Shown piece by piece: positions 1-9,600 of a stretch of DNA of 64,000 nucleotides. The stretch is taken from positions 1 through 64,000 of the forward strand of contig JAZQWG010000028.1 in the NCBI GenBank assembly GCA_045632265.1. Reading direction: 5' to 3'. Positions within the stretch are counted from its first letter, which is position 1, and each line of letters begins with the position of its first letter. The translations under genes were made by a program, and so were the position numbers. Below the pieces are notes generated by a model. It made no database searches. It worked only from the letters and a program-made list of their open reading frames with translations, and was not told the DNA's origin. Source of the stretch: Scatosoma sp045632265 (GTDB lineage Bacteria > Bacillota > Clostridia > Christensenellales > Borkfalkiaceae).

Positions 1-1950
1 TGGGGTACCGCAGTAAACGTACAAATGATGGCGTTCGGTAACATGGGCGAAACTTCTGGTACGGGTGTAGCATTCACGCGTAACCCTGCTACTGCTGAAA
101 AGGGTCTTATGGGTGAATTCCTCACCAACGCACAAGGTGAAGACGTTGTTGCTGGTGTTCGTACCCCGATGCCCATCGCGCAAATGAAGGAAGTATTCCC
201 TGAAGTTTACGAACAATTCCTTAAAGTTTGCAACATTCTTGAAAATCACTATCGTGATATGCAAGATATGGAATTCACCATCCAAGACAGAAAGCTTTAC
301 ATGCTTCAAACCCGTAACGGTAAGAGAACGGCAGCTGCTGCAATCAAGATTGCTTGCGATTTGATTGACGAAGGCATGATCACCGAAAAAGAAGCAGTAA
401 TGCAAATCGATGCAAAGAGCCTTGACATGCTCCTTCACCCTCAATTCGATGCAAAAGCGTTGAAAGATGCAGACAAGAACAACGTTGTTGGTAAAGGTCT
501 TGCAGCTTCCCCCGGCGCAGCAGCAGGTAAAATCGTATTCACGGCTGAAGATGCAGTTATCGAAGGCAAGAAGGGCGAAAACGTTATCCTCGTTCGTTTG
601 GAAACGTCCCCTGAAGATATCGAAGGTATGAAATACGCGAAGGGTATCCTCACCGTTCGTGGTGGTATGACCTCTCACGCAGCAGTAGTTGCTCGTGGTA
701 TGGGTACGTGCTGCGTATCCGGTTGCGGCGACATCAAGATGCACGAAGAAGAAAAGTATTTTGAACTCGCTGGCAAGACGTTCCGCGAAGGTGACGAACT
801 TTCCCTTGATGGTTCGACGGGTAACATTTACGACGGTCTTATCAAGACTGTTCCCGCTGACCCCAACTCCGGCTACTTCGGCCGCATCATGGAACTTGCT
901 GACAAGTACAAAGCACTTGGCATCAGAACGAACGCTGATACGCCCGACGATGCTAAACAAGCAGTTGCTTTCGGCGCACAAGGTATCGGTCTTTGCCGTA
1001 CGGAACACATGTTCTTCGATCCCGCAAGAATCGGCGCATTCCGCGAAATGATCTGCTCGGATACGGTTGAAGAAAGAGAAGCAGCTCTTGCTAAGATTGA
1101 ACCCATGCAACAAGCTGACTTTGAAGGTTTGTTTGAAGCGCTCGGCGGCTACCCCGTAACCATCCGTTTCCTCGATCCTCCTCTTCACGAATTCGTTCCC
1201 ACGGCTGAAGAAGACATCGCAGCACTTGCAGCAACGCAAGGCAAGACGGTTGCTCAAAGCAAAGACATCATCGCAGGCCTTCACGAATTCAACCCCATGA
1301 TGGGTCACCGTGGTTGCCGTTTGTCCGTAACCTATCCTGAAATTGCAGTTATGCAAACGAAGGCGGTTATCAAGGCAGCGATCAACGTTGTTAAGAAGCA
1401 CCCCGACTGGAAGCTTATCCCCGAAATCATGATTCCTTTGACGGGCGAAACGAAAGAATTGAAGTTCGTTAAAGACATCGTTGTTAAGACGGCAAACGAA
1501 ATTATCGCAGCAAGCGACGTAGAACTTACCTACGAAGTAGGTACGATGATCGAAATTCCTCGTGCATGCTTGACGGCTGAAGACATCGCTAAGGAAGCAG
1601 AATTCTTCTGCTTCGGTACGAACGACTTGACGCAAATGACGTTCGGCTTCTCCCGTGACGACGCTGGTAAATTCTTGCCTGCATACTATATGAACAAGAT
1701 TTACGAATCCGATCCCTTTGCAAGACTTGACACGACGGGTGTTGGCAAACTTATGAAGATGGCAGTTGAAGGCGGCAAAGCAGTTCGTCCCAACATGCAC
1801 CTTGGTATCTGCGGCGAACACGGTGGCGATCCTTCCTCCATCGAATTCTGCCACGAAATCGGTTTGAGCTACGTTTCCTGCTCGCCTTATCGTGTGCCCA
1901 TCGCTCGTCTTTCCGCAGCACAAGCAAACATTAAAAATCCCCGCAACTAA
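1..1950 (+). CDS. ppdK: Pyruvate, phosphate dikinase, 3' part (5' end outside window)
   Basis: Interconverts pyruvate, ATP and phosphate with PEP, AMP and pyrophosphate; in anaerobic Clostridia it often acts in PPi-linked glycolysis or gluconeogenesis. The frame is open from base 1, and 649 residues remain of a family norm near 875, so roughly 225 N-terminal residues lie outside the window. Visible: the end of the nucleotide-binding domain; the swivelling phosphohistidine domain with GGMTSHAAVVARGMG (the TSH histidine is residue 226 of the fragment); then the PEP/pyruvate TIM barrel with GLCRTEHMFF, EVGTMIEIPRA, FGTNDLTQ and GICGEHGGDP, whose Cys (fragment residue 604) matches the catalytic cysteine. 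All key residues are present. Codon use is ordinary for the window. Two terminators follow, so it probably ends a transcript. Confidence 0.97.
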   Translation, partial: WGTAVNVQMMAFGNMGETSGTGVAFTRNPATAEKGLMGEFLTNAQGEDVVAGVRTPMPIAQMKEVFPEVYEQFLKVCNILENHYRDMQDMEFTIQDRKLYMLQTRNGKRTAAAAIKIACDLIDEGMITEKEAVMQIDAKSLDMLLHPQFDAKALKDADKNNVVGKGLAASPGAAAGKIVFTAEDAVIEGKKGENVILVRLETSPEDIEGMKYAKGILTVRGGMTSHAAVVARGMGTCCVSGCGDIKMHEEEKYFELAGKTFREGDELSLDGSTGNIYDGLIKTVPADPNSGYFGRIMELADKYKALGIRTNADTPDDAKQAVAFGAQGIGLCRTEHMFFDPARIGAFREMICSDTVEEREAALAKIEPMQQADFEGLFEALGGYPVTIRFLDPPLHEFVPTAEEDIAALAATQGKTVAQSKDIIAGLHEFNPMMGHRGCRLSVTYPEIAVMQTKAVIKAAINVVKKHPDWKLIPEIMIPLTGETKELKFVKDIVVKTANEIIAASDVELTYEVGTMIEIPRACLTAEDIAKEAEFFCFGTNDLTQMTFGFSRDDAGKFLPAYYMNKIYESDPFARLDTTGVGKLMKMAVEGGKAVRPNMHLGICGEHGGDPSSIEFCHEIGLSYVSCSPYRVPIARLSAAQANIKNPRN

Positions 1951-1965
1951 TCGTTAGGGTAAATA

Positions 1966-1996
1966 AAAACGGCTTGTTTCGACAAGCCGTTTTTTC
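1966..1996 (+). terminator. Intrinsic terminator of ppdK
   Basis: An 11-bp stem (AAAACGGCTTG / CAAGCCGTTTT) with a 6-nt loop runs into a T tract 16 bases after the ppdK stop. Confidence 0.9.
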
Positions 1997-2003
1997 TTTG
2001 CTT

Positions 2004-2028
2004 AAAAAGCCCCGCAAGGGGGCTTTTT
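2004..2028 (+). terminator. Second terminator hairpin after ppdK
   Basis: AAAAAGCCCC, GCAA loop, GGGGCTTTTT. The symmetric A and T tracts would let it work in both directions. It stacks behind the first terminator and insulates the surface-protein gene. Confidence 0.8.
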
Positions 2029-2124
2029 GTCGTTTCTATGCTTTTTGACGGCTATTTCCCTAAAAAATACGCTTAAATCAACAAAAAAGTTAAAAATGGT
2101 TAAATAATTGCTTATTTTCGGTGA

Positions 2125-2153
2125 TTGTCAAAAATGCAAACGAGGGGTATTAT
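2125..2153 (+). promoter_or_regulatory. Sigma-A type promoter for the first surface protein
   Basis: TTGTCA, 17-bp spacer, TATTAT, about 65 bases before the start at 2221. The leader between them is rich in alternating purine-pyrimidine and holds the 12-bp palindrome TGCGTGCACGCA just upstream of the start. Confidence 0.65.
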
Positions 2154-2220
2154 ATATGTAGTATAATGCGCGCGTATTATATAATAGTGTATATGCGTGC
2201 ACGCAAAGCGAGGTATTACG

Positions 2221-5200
2221 ATGAAAATGAAACGGAGAAACGTGGTGATCGGTACGTTATCGGCGATGGCTTTGGCGACGGTGTCTTTGGCGACCGTTGG
2301 CATGAGCAAAAGCGTAGTAGCGGATGCGGCGGCGGTAGAATACGGCACGGACGCAAGCAAATGGACGAATCTTCATCAAGTAACCGTAGATTCGACGAAA
2401 GGGTTAGTCCCCACGACGGCGGCGGCAACCGACTATTCGTTTAAGGCGGTAACGACGGAAGTGGGCGGTAACTCGTCCGCGGAAATTGTCACCGATTTCC
2501 ACGAAGACCCGAATATTTGGGGTGTAATGATTTACTATTTCAAGTGGAACGAAGGCAAGGACTCCGTTTTATTCTCGTGGGATACTGCGGGCACTTGGGA
2601 CTATCCCGTTGAATATAATTACGCCGACCCTGCAAATCCCGTACCCATTAGCGGTATTCGCGCAAGCAACCCTATGGGCGATTGGGGTGCAGTAGTCGTA
2701 AGTACCTTCTCCGTACCCTTTGTTATCGAGTGTAACAACGGCGTGCTTAGCACGTCCACGGCGGAATTGTGGAAAAACGGCTTCAACGGCAATGATTATT
2801 GGCAACTTTTTAGCCAAAAATCGGCGGTAAAAATTGACATTACGGACACGGCGACGGGTATTTCCGTAGACGTTGGTTACGATAACTTGGACGGCGGTGT
2901 ATCCGGCTATACGGGTATAGTACCTGGTGATGGCAAATACACTTCCTCGAACACAAACCTTCGTGGCGAAGGCTCGTTTGCGGTAACCCGTATGTGGGGT
3001 GGTGCAACGTTTGCTTCGGGTAATAGCACGATTAGTGTAAAGGTAGACGACGTGGCAAGTGAATACACGGCGGGTAGTGGCACGGAAGAACCGAGCGAAC
3101 CGTTGTCTGAAAACGATTGGGCGGGCGATAGCTCGAAATGGCAAAAGCTCCACAACGTAAACGTTAATCCTTCCAAAGGTATCGTTCCTTCGGCGATTAG
3201 CGGCGCGGACTTTACCTTTAAGGCAATAACGAAAGAGATTACTGCGCCTACGACGATGGCGGAAATCACAACGAACTTCAAAGAAGGTACTGGGCTTTGG
3301 GGGGTAATGATTTACTATATCAAGTGGAACGAGGGCACGGATTCCGTCACTTGGTCGTGGGGGACGAATCCCCAATACCCCTTGGAAGGCGTAGGCTCTT
3401 CTACTGCGCTGGGCTTGACGGCTTCGAACGTAGCGGGCGACTGGATTGCGCTTGCAATAAGCCACGCTTCGCCTCCGCTTGTTATCGAGTGTAAAGACGG
3501 GCAAATGGTAAAATACGAAGACAACCGCATTTGGGCGGCAGGTTTCGGTGTGGACGACTTTGGATATTTCTATAACCAAAAGACGATTGTAAAATTCGCA
3601 ATTGCCGATACGGCGACGGGTATCACGTTCAAGGTAACATACGACGGCGTTGGTACGGGTGTTGGCGAAACGGGTTTGAACACGATTGACGGTTTCTATA
3701 CCTCCGACAACCCCAACTTGAAGGGTGCGGGTGCAATTGCGATTACGCGTGCGCTTGGTAATGCTACCTTCTCTACGGGTGCAAGTACGATTAATGCTGT
3801 TTTCGAATTGAAAGAAGCGGATAAACTTGGCACGCCCGTTGTTTCGGTAAATGAAACGGGTGTCGTCACTTGGACGGCGGTTGAAAACGCAAGCGGTTAT
3901 GCCTACAAAGTGGGCGAAGACGGCGAAGAATTGCCTGTATCGGGGAACTTCGTACAAATGAAGAGCGGTGAAACGGTTTACGTCAAGGCGGTTGGCGATG
4001 CTATCAACTATGCGGACGGTGACTGGTCCACGGGCGTATCTTTCACGGCAAGCAAACTTGCAACGCCTGCGGTGGAAATGGACGGCAACGTAGCAACTTG
4101 GGGCGCAGTAAGCGGCGCGGTAGGTTATAAATACAAAATCGACGACGGCGAAGAAATGGAAATTTCGGGCACGTCCGTAGAACTTTTGCACGGTCAAACG
4201 ATTGTCGTTATGGCAATCGGCGACAACGAAACGGGGCTCGATAGCAACTGGTCGAATAGCATAAGCTATTCCGCACCCAAGCTTGCTACGCTCACGCTCA
4301 CGGCAAATTACGGCGACGGCACGGTGACTTGGACGGCGTTGAGTGGTGCGGTGAAGTACGAATATAAATTCGGCGAAAACGGCACGGTGAAAGAAACGGA
4401 AGAACCCTATTTGAAAGCGGAAGGCACGACGATCGTTTACGTGCGTGCTGTGGGCGATCAAAAGGCGTATGCAAATGGTGATTGGGCAAGCGTAAACTAC
4501 CATGCTCCCGCATTGACGGTGCCCAGTATCGTATTGTCGGGCAACGAAGCAAGCTGGACGAAACAAGCCAACGCAATCGGTTACGTTTGCAAGATTAACG
4601 GCAACGAACAAGAAATGATTACGGACAACTACGTCTTGCTTGCAAACGGCGACACGTTGCAAGTGAAAGCGGTGGGCGACGGTGTTAGAGGCACGGACAG
4701 CGATTGGTCGAACGTGCTCACGTATAAAGCAAAAGCGTTGGACGTTCCGTATGCGGAATTCAACGGCAACGTATTGCAATGGGAAGCAATTGACGGCGCA
4801 ATCGGCTACGTATGCGAAGTAAACGGCGAAGCGCAAGAAATTGTCTACACCTGCTCGTACGTAGCAAAGCACGGCGACACGATTAAAGTGAAAGCGGTGG
4901 GCAACGGCACGACGACGGTGGACAGCGATTATTCGGAAGAAGTGACGTACGAAGCGGAAGCGTTGGCAACCCCCGTAGTGACGACGGATGCAAACGGTGC
5001 GCGTTGGGATGCAATCCTCGGCGCACAAAAATATTTGTATAAGATAAACGGTGGCGCGGCAAAAGAAACGACGAAGACGGCTGTGGATTTGGCGCACGGT
5101 CAAACGATTGTCGTTATGGCAGTGGGCGACGGCGTGAGCAACACGGACAGCGTTTGGTCAAGCGCAGTTTCCTATCAAGCTCCCGCATTGAATAAACCCG

Positions 5201-6504
5201 TTATCACTTTAAGTGGCAACGTAGCAAGCTGGGAAGCGGTTGCAGGCGCCCTTTCCTACACGTATAAGATTGGCGAAACGGGTGCAGAACAAACGATGGG
5301 CGGCACGTCCGTTATCCTTACGCACAGCCAAGTTCTTTACGTGAAGGCGGTTGGCAACGGTGCAACTTCGCTCGACAGCGATTGGGCAAGCGTAAGCTAT
5401 CAAGCGCCTAAACTTGCAAAAGTTGTGGTGAGTTTGAACGCAAACGTAGCGACTTGGGACGTGGTAAACGGTGCAACGGGTTATGCGTACCAAATCAACG
5501 GCGGCGAAGTGAAGACGACGAGCGCAAACGCAGTGGCTTTGAAGCACGGCGAAGAAATCGTCGTAAAAGCGCTTGGCGACAATGAAAACACGCAAGATGG
5601 CGATTGGTCGACGAAAGTAAAATTCACAGCGGCGAAATTAGCGGCACCCACGGTTGAGCTCAACGGCGCGTTGGCTACTTGGGAAGCGGTGGCAGGTGCA
5701 GTTTCCTATCAATACAAAATTGGCGAAAACGGCACGGTTACGACGACGAACGATTGCTTCGTTGGCTTGGAAAACGGCGACACCTTGTACGTCAAGGCAA
5801 TCGGCGACAACGAAACGGCTCTTAACAGCGATTGGTCGGTGGCGGTGACGTACGACGAAACGGCAAACGAACCGAATGACGAGCCGAGCGATGAACCGAG
5901 CGATACGCCTACGGACGAACCGAGTGACGAACCCACGGATGAGCCGAGCGATACGCCCAGCGTAGAAAAACCGCAATACACGCAAGAACAAGTTGCGGAA
6001 ATGATTGATGCTTTGCCTACCGAACTTGAAGGGGAAGAATTGTACAAGAAGAAGGCTTCCTATACGAGAACGTACGCAAACTACTTGAAGGCAAAAGAAG
6101 CGTTCTACGCATTGACGCAAGCGGAACAAAAGGCGATTGTAGGTGGCGAAGAAAAGCTTGATGCGTTGAAAGAAACGTTGGATGATTTCAAGACGAAGCT
6201 TGACAAAGCGGAAGCGGTTGATACGTTGATTTTCGCAATCCCGATGTCGGCGATTACGAAGGATAATTACGATGCTCGTAAGACGCAAATCGACAAGGCG
6301 AAAGCGGCTTATGCGGCTTTGAGTGCGGAAGAAAAAGAATTTAGCCAAATGTACGGCTACTTATGCGATAGAGAAGCGCAACTTGCTTCTTACACGGGCG
6401 AAGAAGATAAGAAAGGTTGCAAATCTTCCCTTGGCGGCGTGGCAATCGTAGGGCTTGTTCTTGGCGGTGTAGCGCTTATCAAACGCAAAAAGGACGAAGA
6501 ATAA
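2221..6504 (+). CDS. Large secreted, membrane-anchored multidomain surface protein (FnIII-like repeats)
   Basis: Family not recognised as a whole. The start at 2221 is preferred over an in-frame ATG at 2197 because it sits behind GAGG and opens a clean signal peptide (MKMKRRNVV then a hydrophobic core, likely cut near VVADA); this gives 1427 residues. Order: signal peptide 1-36; two copies of an unrecognised module of about 230 residues (about 40-270 and 297-530), each with DxSKW, a Y[FI]KWNE strand and TDTATGI; nine tandem repeats of about 75 residues (535-1212) resembling fibronectin type III; an acidic DEPSDEPTD-type linker (1215-1248); a helical segment (1249-1393); a TM helix; and a KRKK tail. 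A Cys sits just before the helix (KKGCKSSLGG) and there is no LPXTG motif. It is probably an adhesin or polysaccharide-binding protein. It is a neighbour and partial paralog of the gene at 6689. Function is inference. Confidence 0.85.
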   Translation: MKMKRRNVVIGTLSAMALATVSLATVGMSKSVVADAAAVEYGTDASKWTNLHQVTVDSTKGLVPTTAAATDYSFKAVTTEVGGNSSAEIVTDFHEDPNIWGVMIYYFKWNEGKDSVLFSWDTAGTWDYPVEYNYADPANPVPISGIRASNPMGDWGAVVVSTFSVPFVIECNNGVLSTSTAELWKNGFNGNDYWQLFSQKSAVKIDITDTATGISVDVGYDNLDGGVSGYTGIVPGDGKYTSSNTNLRGEGSFAVTRMWGGATFASGNSTISVKVDDVASEYTAGSGTEEPSEPLSENDWAGDSSKWQKLHNVNVNPSKGIVPSAISGADFTFKAITKEITAPTTMAEITTNFKEGTGLWGVMIYYIKWNEGTDSVTWSWGTNPQYPLEGVGSSTALGLTASNVAGDWIALAISHASPPLVIECKDGQMVKYEDNRIWAAGFGVDDFGYFYNQKTIVKFAIADTATGITFKVTYDGVGTGVGETGLNTIDGFYTSDNPNLKGAGAIAITRALGNATFSTGASTINAVFELKEADKLGTPVVSVNETGVVTWTAVENASGYAYKVGEDGEELPVSGNFVQMKSGETVYVKAVGDAINYADGDWSTGVSFTASKLATPAVEMDGNVATWGAVSGAVGYKYKIDDGEEMEISGTSVELLHGQTIVVMAIGDNETGLDSNWSNSISYSAPKLATLTLTANYGDGTVTWTALSGAVKYEYKFGENGTVKETEEPYLKAEGTTIVYVRAVGDQKAYANGDWASVNYHAPALTVPSIVLSGNEASWTKQANAIGYVCKINGNEQEMITDNYVLLANGDTLQVKAVGDGVRGTDSDWSNVLTYKAKALDVPYAEFNGNVLQWEAIDGAIGYVCEVNGEAQEIVYTCSYVAKHGDTIKVKAVGNGTTTVDSDYSEEVTYEAEALATPVVTTDANGARWDAILGAQKYLYKINGGAAKETTKTAVDLAHGQTIVVMAVGDGVSNTDSVWSSAVSYQAPALNKPVITLSGNVASWEAVAGALSYTYKIGETGAEQTMGGTSVILTHSQVLYVKAVGNGATSLDSDWASVSYQAPKLAKVVVSLNANVATWDVVNGATGYAYQINGGEVKTTSANAVALKHGEEIVVKALGDNENTQDGDWSTKVKFTAAKLAAPTVELNGALATWEAVAGAVSYQYKIGENGTVTTTNDCFVGLENGDTLYVKAIGDNETALNSDWSVAVTYDETANEPNDEPSDEPSDTPTDEPSDEPTDEPSDTPSVEKPQYTQEQVAEMIDALPTELEGEELYKKKASYTRTYANYLKAKEAFYALTQAEQKAIVGGEEKLDALKETLDDFKTKLDKAEAVDTLIFAIPMSAITKDNYDARKTQIDKAKAAYAALSAEEKEFSQMYGYLCDREAQLASYTGEEDKKGCKSSLGGVAIVGLVLGGVALIKRKKDEE
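3826..5858 (+). repeat. Nine in-gene tandem FnIII-like repeats (about 225 bp each)
   Basis: Each unit starts like L[AN][TK]PxVxxxGN, continues xATWxAVxGAxxYxYKI and ends HGxTIxVxAxGDxxxxxDSDW. Units are diverged at DNA level but keep the same frame and length, so they are protein repeats, not a recent DNA amplification. Confidence 0.8.
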
Positions 6505-6518
6505 TTTTATCTCAATTT

Positions 6519-6549
6519 AACGCGACGGCGAAAGCCGCCGCGTTATTTT
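6519..6549 (+). terminator. Terminator after the first surface protein
   Basis: A GC-rich stem (AACGCG-CGGC / GCCG-CGCGTT, one unpaired base each side, GAAA loop) is followed by ATTTTATT. Confidence 0.75.
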
Positions 6550-6607
6550 ATTGCAAAAAAAGGAAAATGAAAGTAAAAAAATGTTAAATAAAAATTTATT
6601 TATGGTA

Positions 6608-6637
6608 TTGCGCAAAAGGGCAAGGAAATGATAAGAT
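6608..6637 (+). promoter_or_regulatory. Candidate promoter of the second surface protein
   Basis: TTGCGC, 18-bp spacer, TAAGAT. Downstream, the perfect 14-bp palindrome CACGCGTACGCGTG (6661-6674) lies in the leader just before the AAAGGAG ribosome site. A comparable palindrome precedes the neighbouring surface gene, which hints at shared control. Confidence 0.5.
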
Positions 6638-6688
6638 AAAAACGAGCTATTATAAAATGGCACGCGTACGCGTGTAAAGGAGCGAAAT

Positions 6689-9600
6689 ATGAAAGGGAAA
6701 CGCAAAAAAATATGGATAGGCGCGTTGTCCACGCTTGCTATGGCGTCCGTTTCGGTTGCGGCACTTGGGCTGACGGGTGTGCAAGCGGGTGCGGACACGG
6801 TTGATATCAGCAAAGATGCAAGCAAGTGGCAAACGATTGACGGCATGACGGCGGATGCAACGTATGGTTTGGTGCCTAATGTGCTCGCATCCAACAAATC
6901 GGAAATGCGTGCAACGTCTATCGAATATACGTCCGATATCAGCGGTAAAATAACGTCCGATTTGTCTGGCGGCAGCTACGGCGTTATGGCGTACTATCTT
7001 AAGTGGAACGACGGCGTGGATTCCGTTTCGTGGGATTGGCAACCTTCGTCGGTTACGGCGGGGGCAAGCAACGAGTTTGCAACCCACAACAATGGTTCGG
7101 AAAAGATTGTGGCAACGGGCGTAAAAGGGGACTGGATTGCCGTTATCATCAGCTATGCGAAAGCGCCGATGGTGCTCGAGTGTAAGAGCGGCGTTATCAC
7201 GACGGTTTGCGATATTTGGGCAAACGGCTTTGGTACGGCGGATTATCAATCGTATTTCAACCAAGAAACGCAAATTTCCTATTCCGTTTCCGATACGGCA
7301 AGCGGCGTAAGCTATCAATTCGGTTTCTATTCCCCCGACAACGGCTTGAAAACGCAAGTGGGCATGACGGCAACGGGTGGCGTGCAAAATTCCACCAACG
7401 CAAAATTGCAAGGTGACGGCGCAATCCGCATTGAAAAGATTGTTGCGGGCGCAGAATTTACGACGGGCAACGCTTCTTACGTTGCGGGTACGGGCGCACC
7501 TGCAAGTTTCTTCAACGTAGAAGTGGACGGCGCGGAAGCAACGGAAGACACGGAAACCACCGTAAAGAACGTCTTAAAAGACGGCGATTTTGCAAGCGGC
7601 GATTGGTCGAAATATTGGAACGCAGGTTGGACGTCCAACGGCGCGCGCACGATTGAAAACGGTGCGTTGAAGATGACCAACGATACGGCAACGAGTCAAT
7701 ACGTGGCGCAACTCGTAACCCTTACGGCGGGCAAGACGTATAAATTTTCGGCAGATCTTAAAATTGAAAATATCGGCGAAGCGGGTGGCGCAGGCGGCGA
7801 AGGTGCTTGGGCTGCCGTGCTCAATCCCAGCAAAGCGGCTGTGAAGAAAGCGGGTTATGAAGGCGTGACGACGGAAGGCGCGCAATCGATCAGCGGTTGG
7901 AAGACGTTCACCTTTGAAGTCACCCCCGAGCAAACGGGTGATTTTAGAGTGGCTTTCTATTTATACGGCGTCACCGGTTCGCTTTGGGTGGATAACGTAG
8001 AACTTCTTGATTTAAGCGCAGGCGAAGAAGAATCGACGGTGGAAGAATTTGGCACGGATGCAAGCAAGTGGCAAAGCCTTTCAAAAATTAGCGTAGGGGA
8101 TAACGGCTTAGTGCCTAGCGAACCTTTCTTCACGGCAACGTCGGTGGAAGTGGGCGGAAACTCGTCCTTTGAAATCGTCACCGATTTTGCGGAAGGCGGC
8201 AACCTTTGGGGTTGTACCGTATATTTCTTCAAGTGGAACGAAGATTTTGACAGTGTAAACTGGGTGTATGCAACCGAATCGAGCTTGCCATTCGACGGCA
8301 ACAGCGGCTCGGGCATGACGGTGGCAAGCGCAAGCGGCAACTGGATTGCACTCGTTGTCAACACGGTGACAGCGCCTGCGGTGTACGAATGTAATAACGG
8401 CACGGTAAGCTATAAGGGCAACCTTTGGAAATCGGGTTTCAACGGTTATGATTATTGGTATATCTACAATCAAAAAACGTCGGTAAAATTCGCTTGTACG
8501 GATATGGAATCGGGCGCAAGCATTTCCATTTGGTACGATGCTATCGATGCGGGCGTGACGGAAAGCAGCTTTTCCTATTCGTCCACCAACACGCAACTTC
8601 GTGGCGAAGGCGGGGTGGTTATCAACCACTTGACGGGTACTGCGCCTTTCACCAACACGGCTAACTCTATCAGTGTAAAAGTGGACGATATTGACAGCGA
8701 ATATACGTCAAGTGTCAATGAAGAAATTGCGAAACAATGGGCGGAAAACGTAAGCTATCCCACCGATTTTAGCGACGGCTCGTTCACACTCGTGGGCATT
8801 GGCGATCCCCAAATGTTCACCAAAAACGGCGGTTCGCTCTATACGGAAATGTATCAATGGATAGCGAATAATAAAAACACGCTCAACATTAAATATGCAG
8901 TAAACGTAGGCGACACGGTTGACTATGGTTTGGATGAAGCGTCTTGGCAGTTGGCGAAAAATGCGCATCAATTGTTGCAAAACGTAAATCTTCCCTACGT
9001 ATTGACGATAGGCAACCACGATTACGAAGGGTACTGGGGCTTGTTCGACACCCCGCCCGTAATGGATCGTACTTCTACTTATTTCGACAGCTATTTTCCG
9101 TATGAAAATTACGTGCAATGGCTGGGCGAAGCAAACTTTGGCACGCTCGATTCGACAAGTTCAAAAATGCGTAATACGTGGCACAAGTTTGAAAATGGCA
9201 ACGATAAGTATTTGATTATCGCCCTTGAATACGGCGTGCAAGCAACGACGGTTGCACAAGCGGCGGCGGTTATCGAAGCTAACCCCGATTATAAAGTAAT
9301 CATTTCCACGCACTCGTATTTGAACGGCGATACGACGTATAACAACGACGGTTATATCAACCTTCAACACGACGGCGCGATTTCTTCCGAACAGCTTTGG
9401 GATACGCTTATCAGCAAGCATTCCAACGTGTTCATGGTGCTTTGCGGGCACACCGTCAGCTACGGCGTTTCTACGAAAGTGGTTTACGGCGATGCGGGCA
9501 ACCCCATCATCCAAATGAAAGTGGACGCGCAAGGCACGTTCGACGATCAAGAAACGCTTATTGCTCTTTACAACATTAAGGGCACGAGTGTTCAAACGTA

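Noticed and set aside
2569..5103. 844-codon open frame on the minus strand inside the first surface gene
   Set aside because: It is antisense to repetitive, codon-biased coding sequence, is very Arg/Val/Phe-rich, has no ribosome site and no recognisable domain. It is a shadow of the plus-strand gene.
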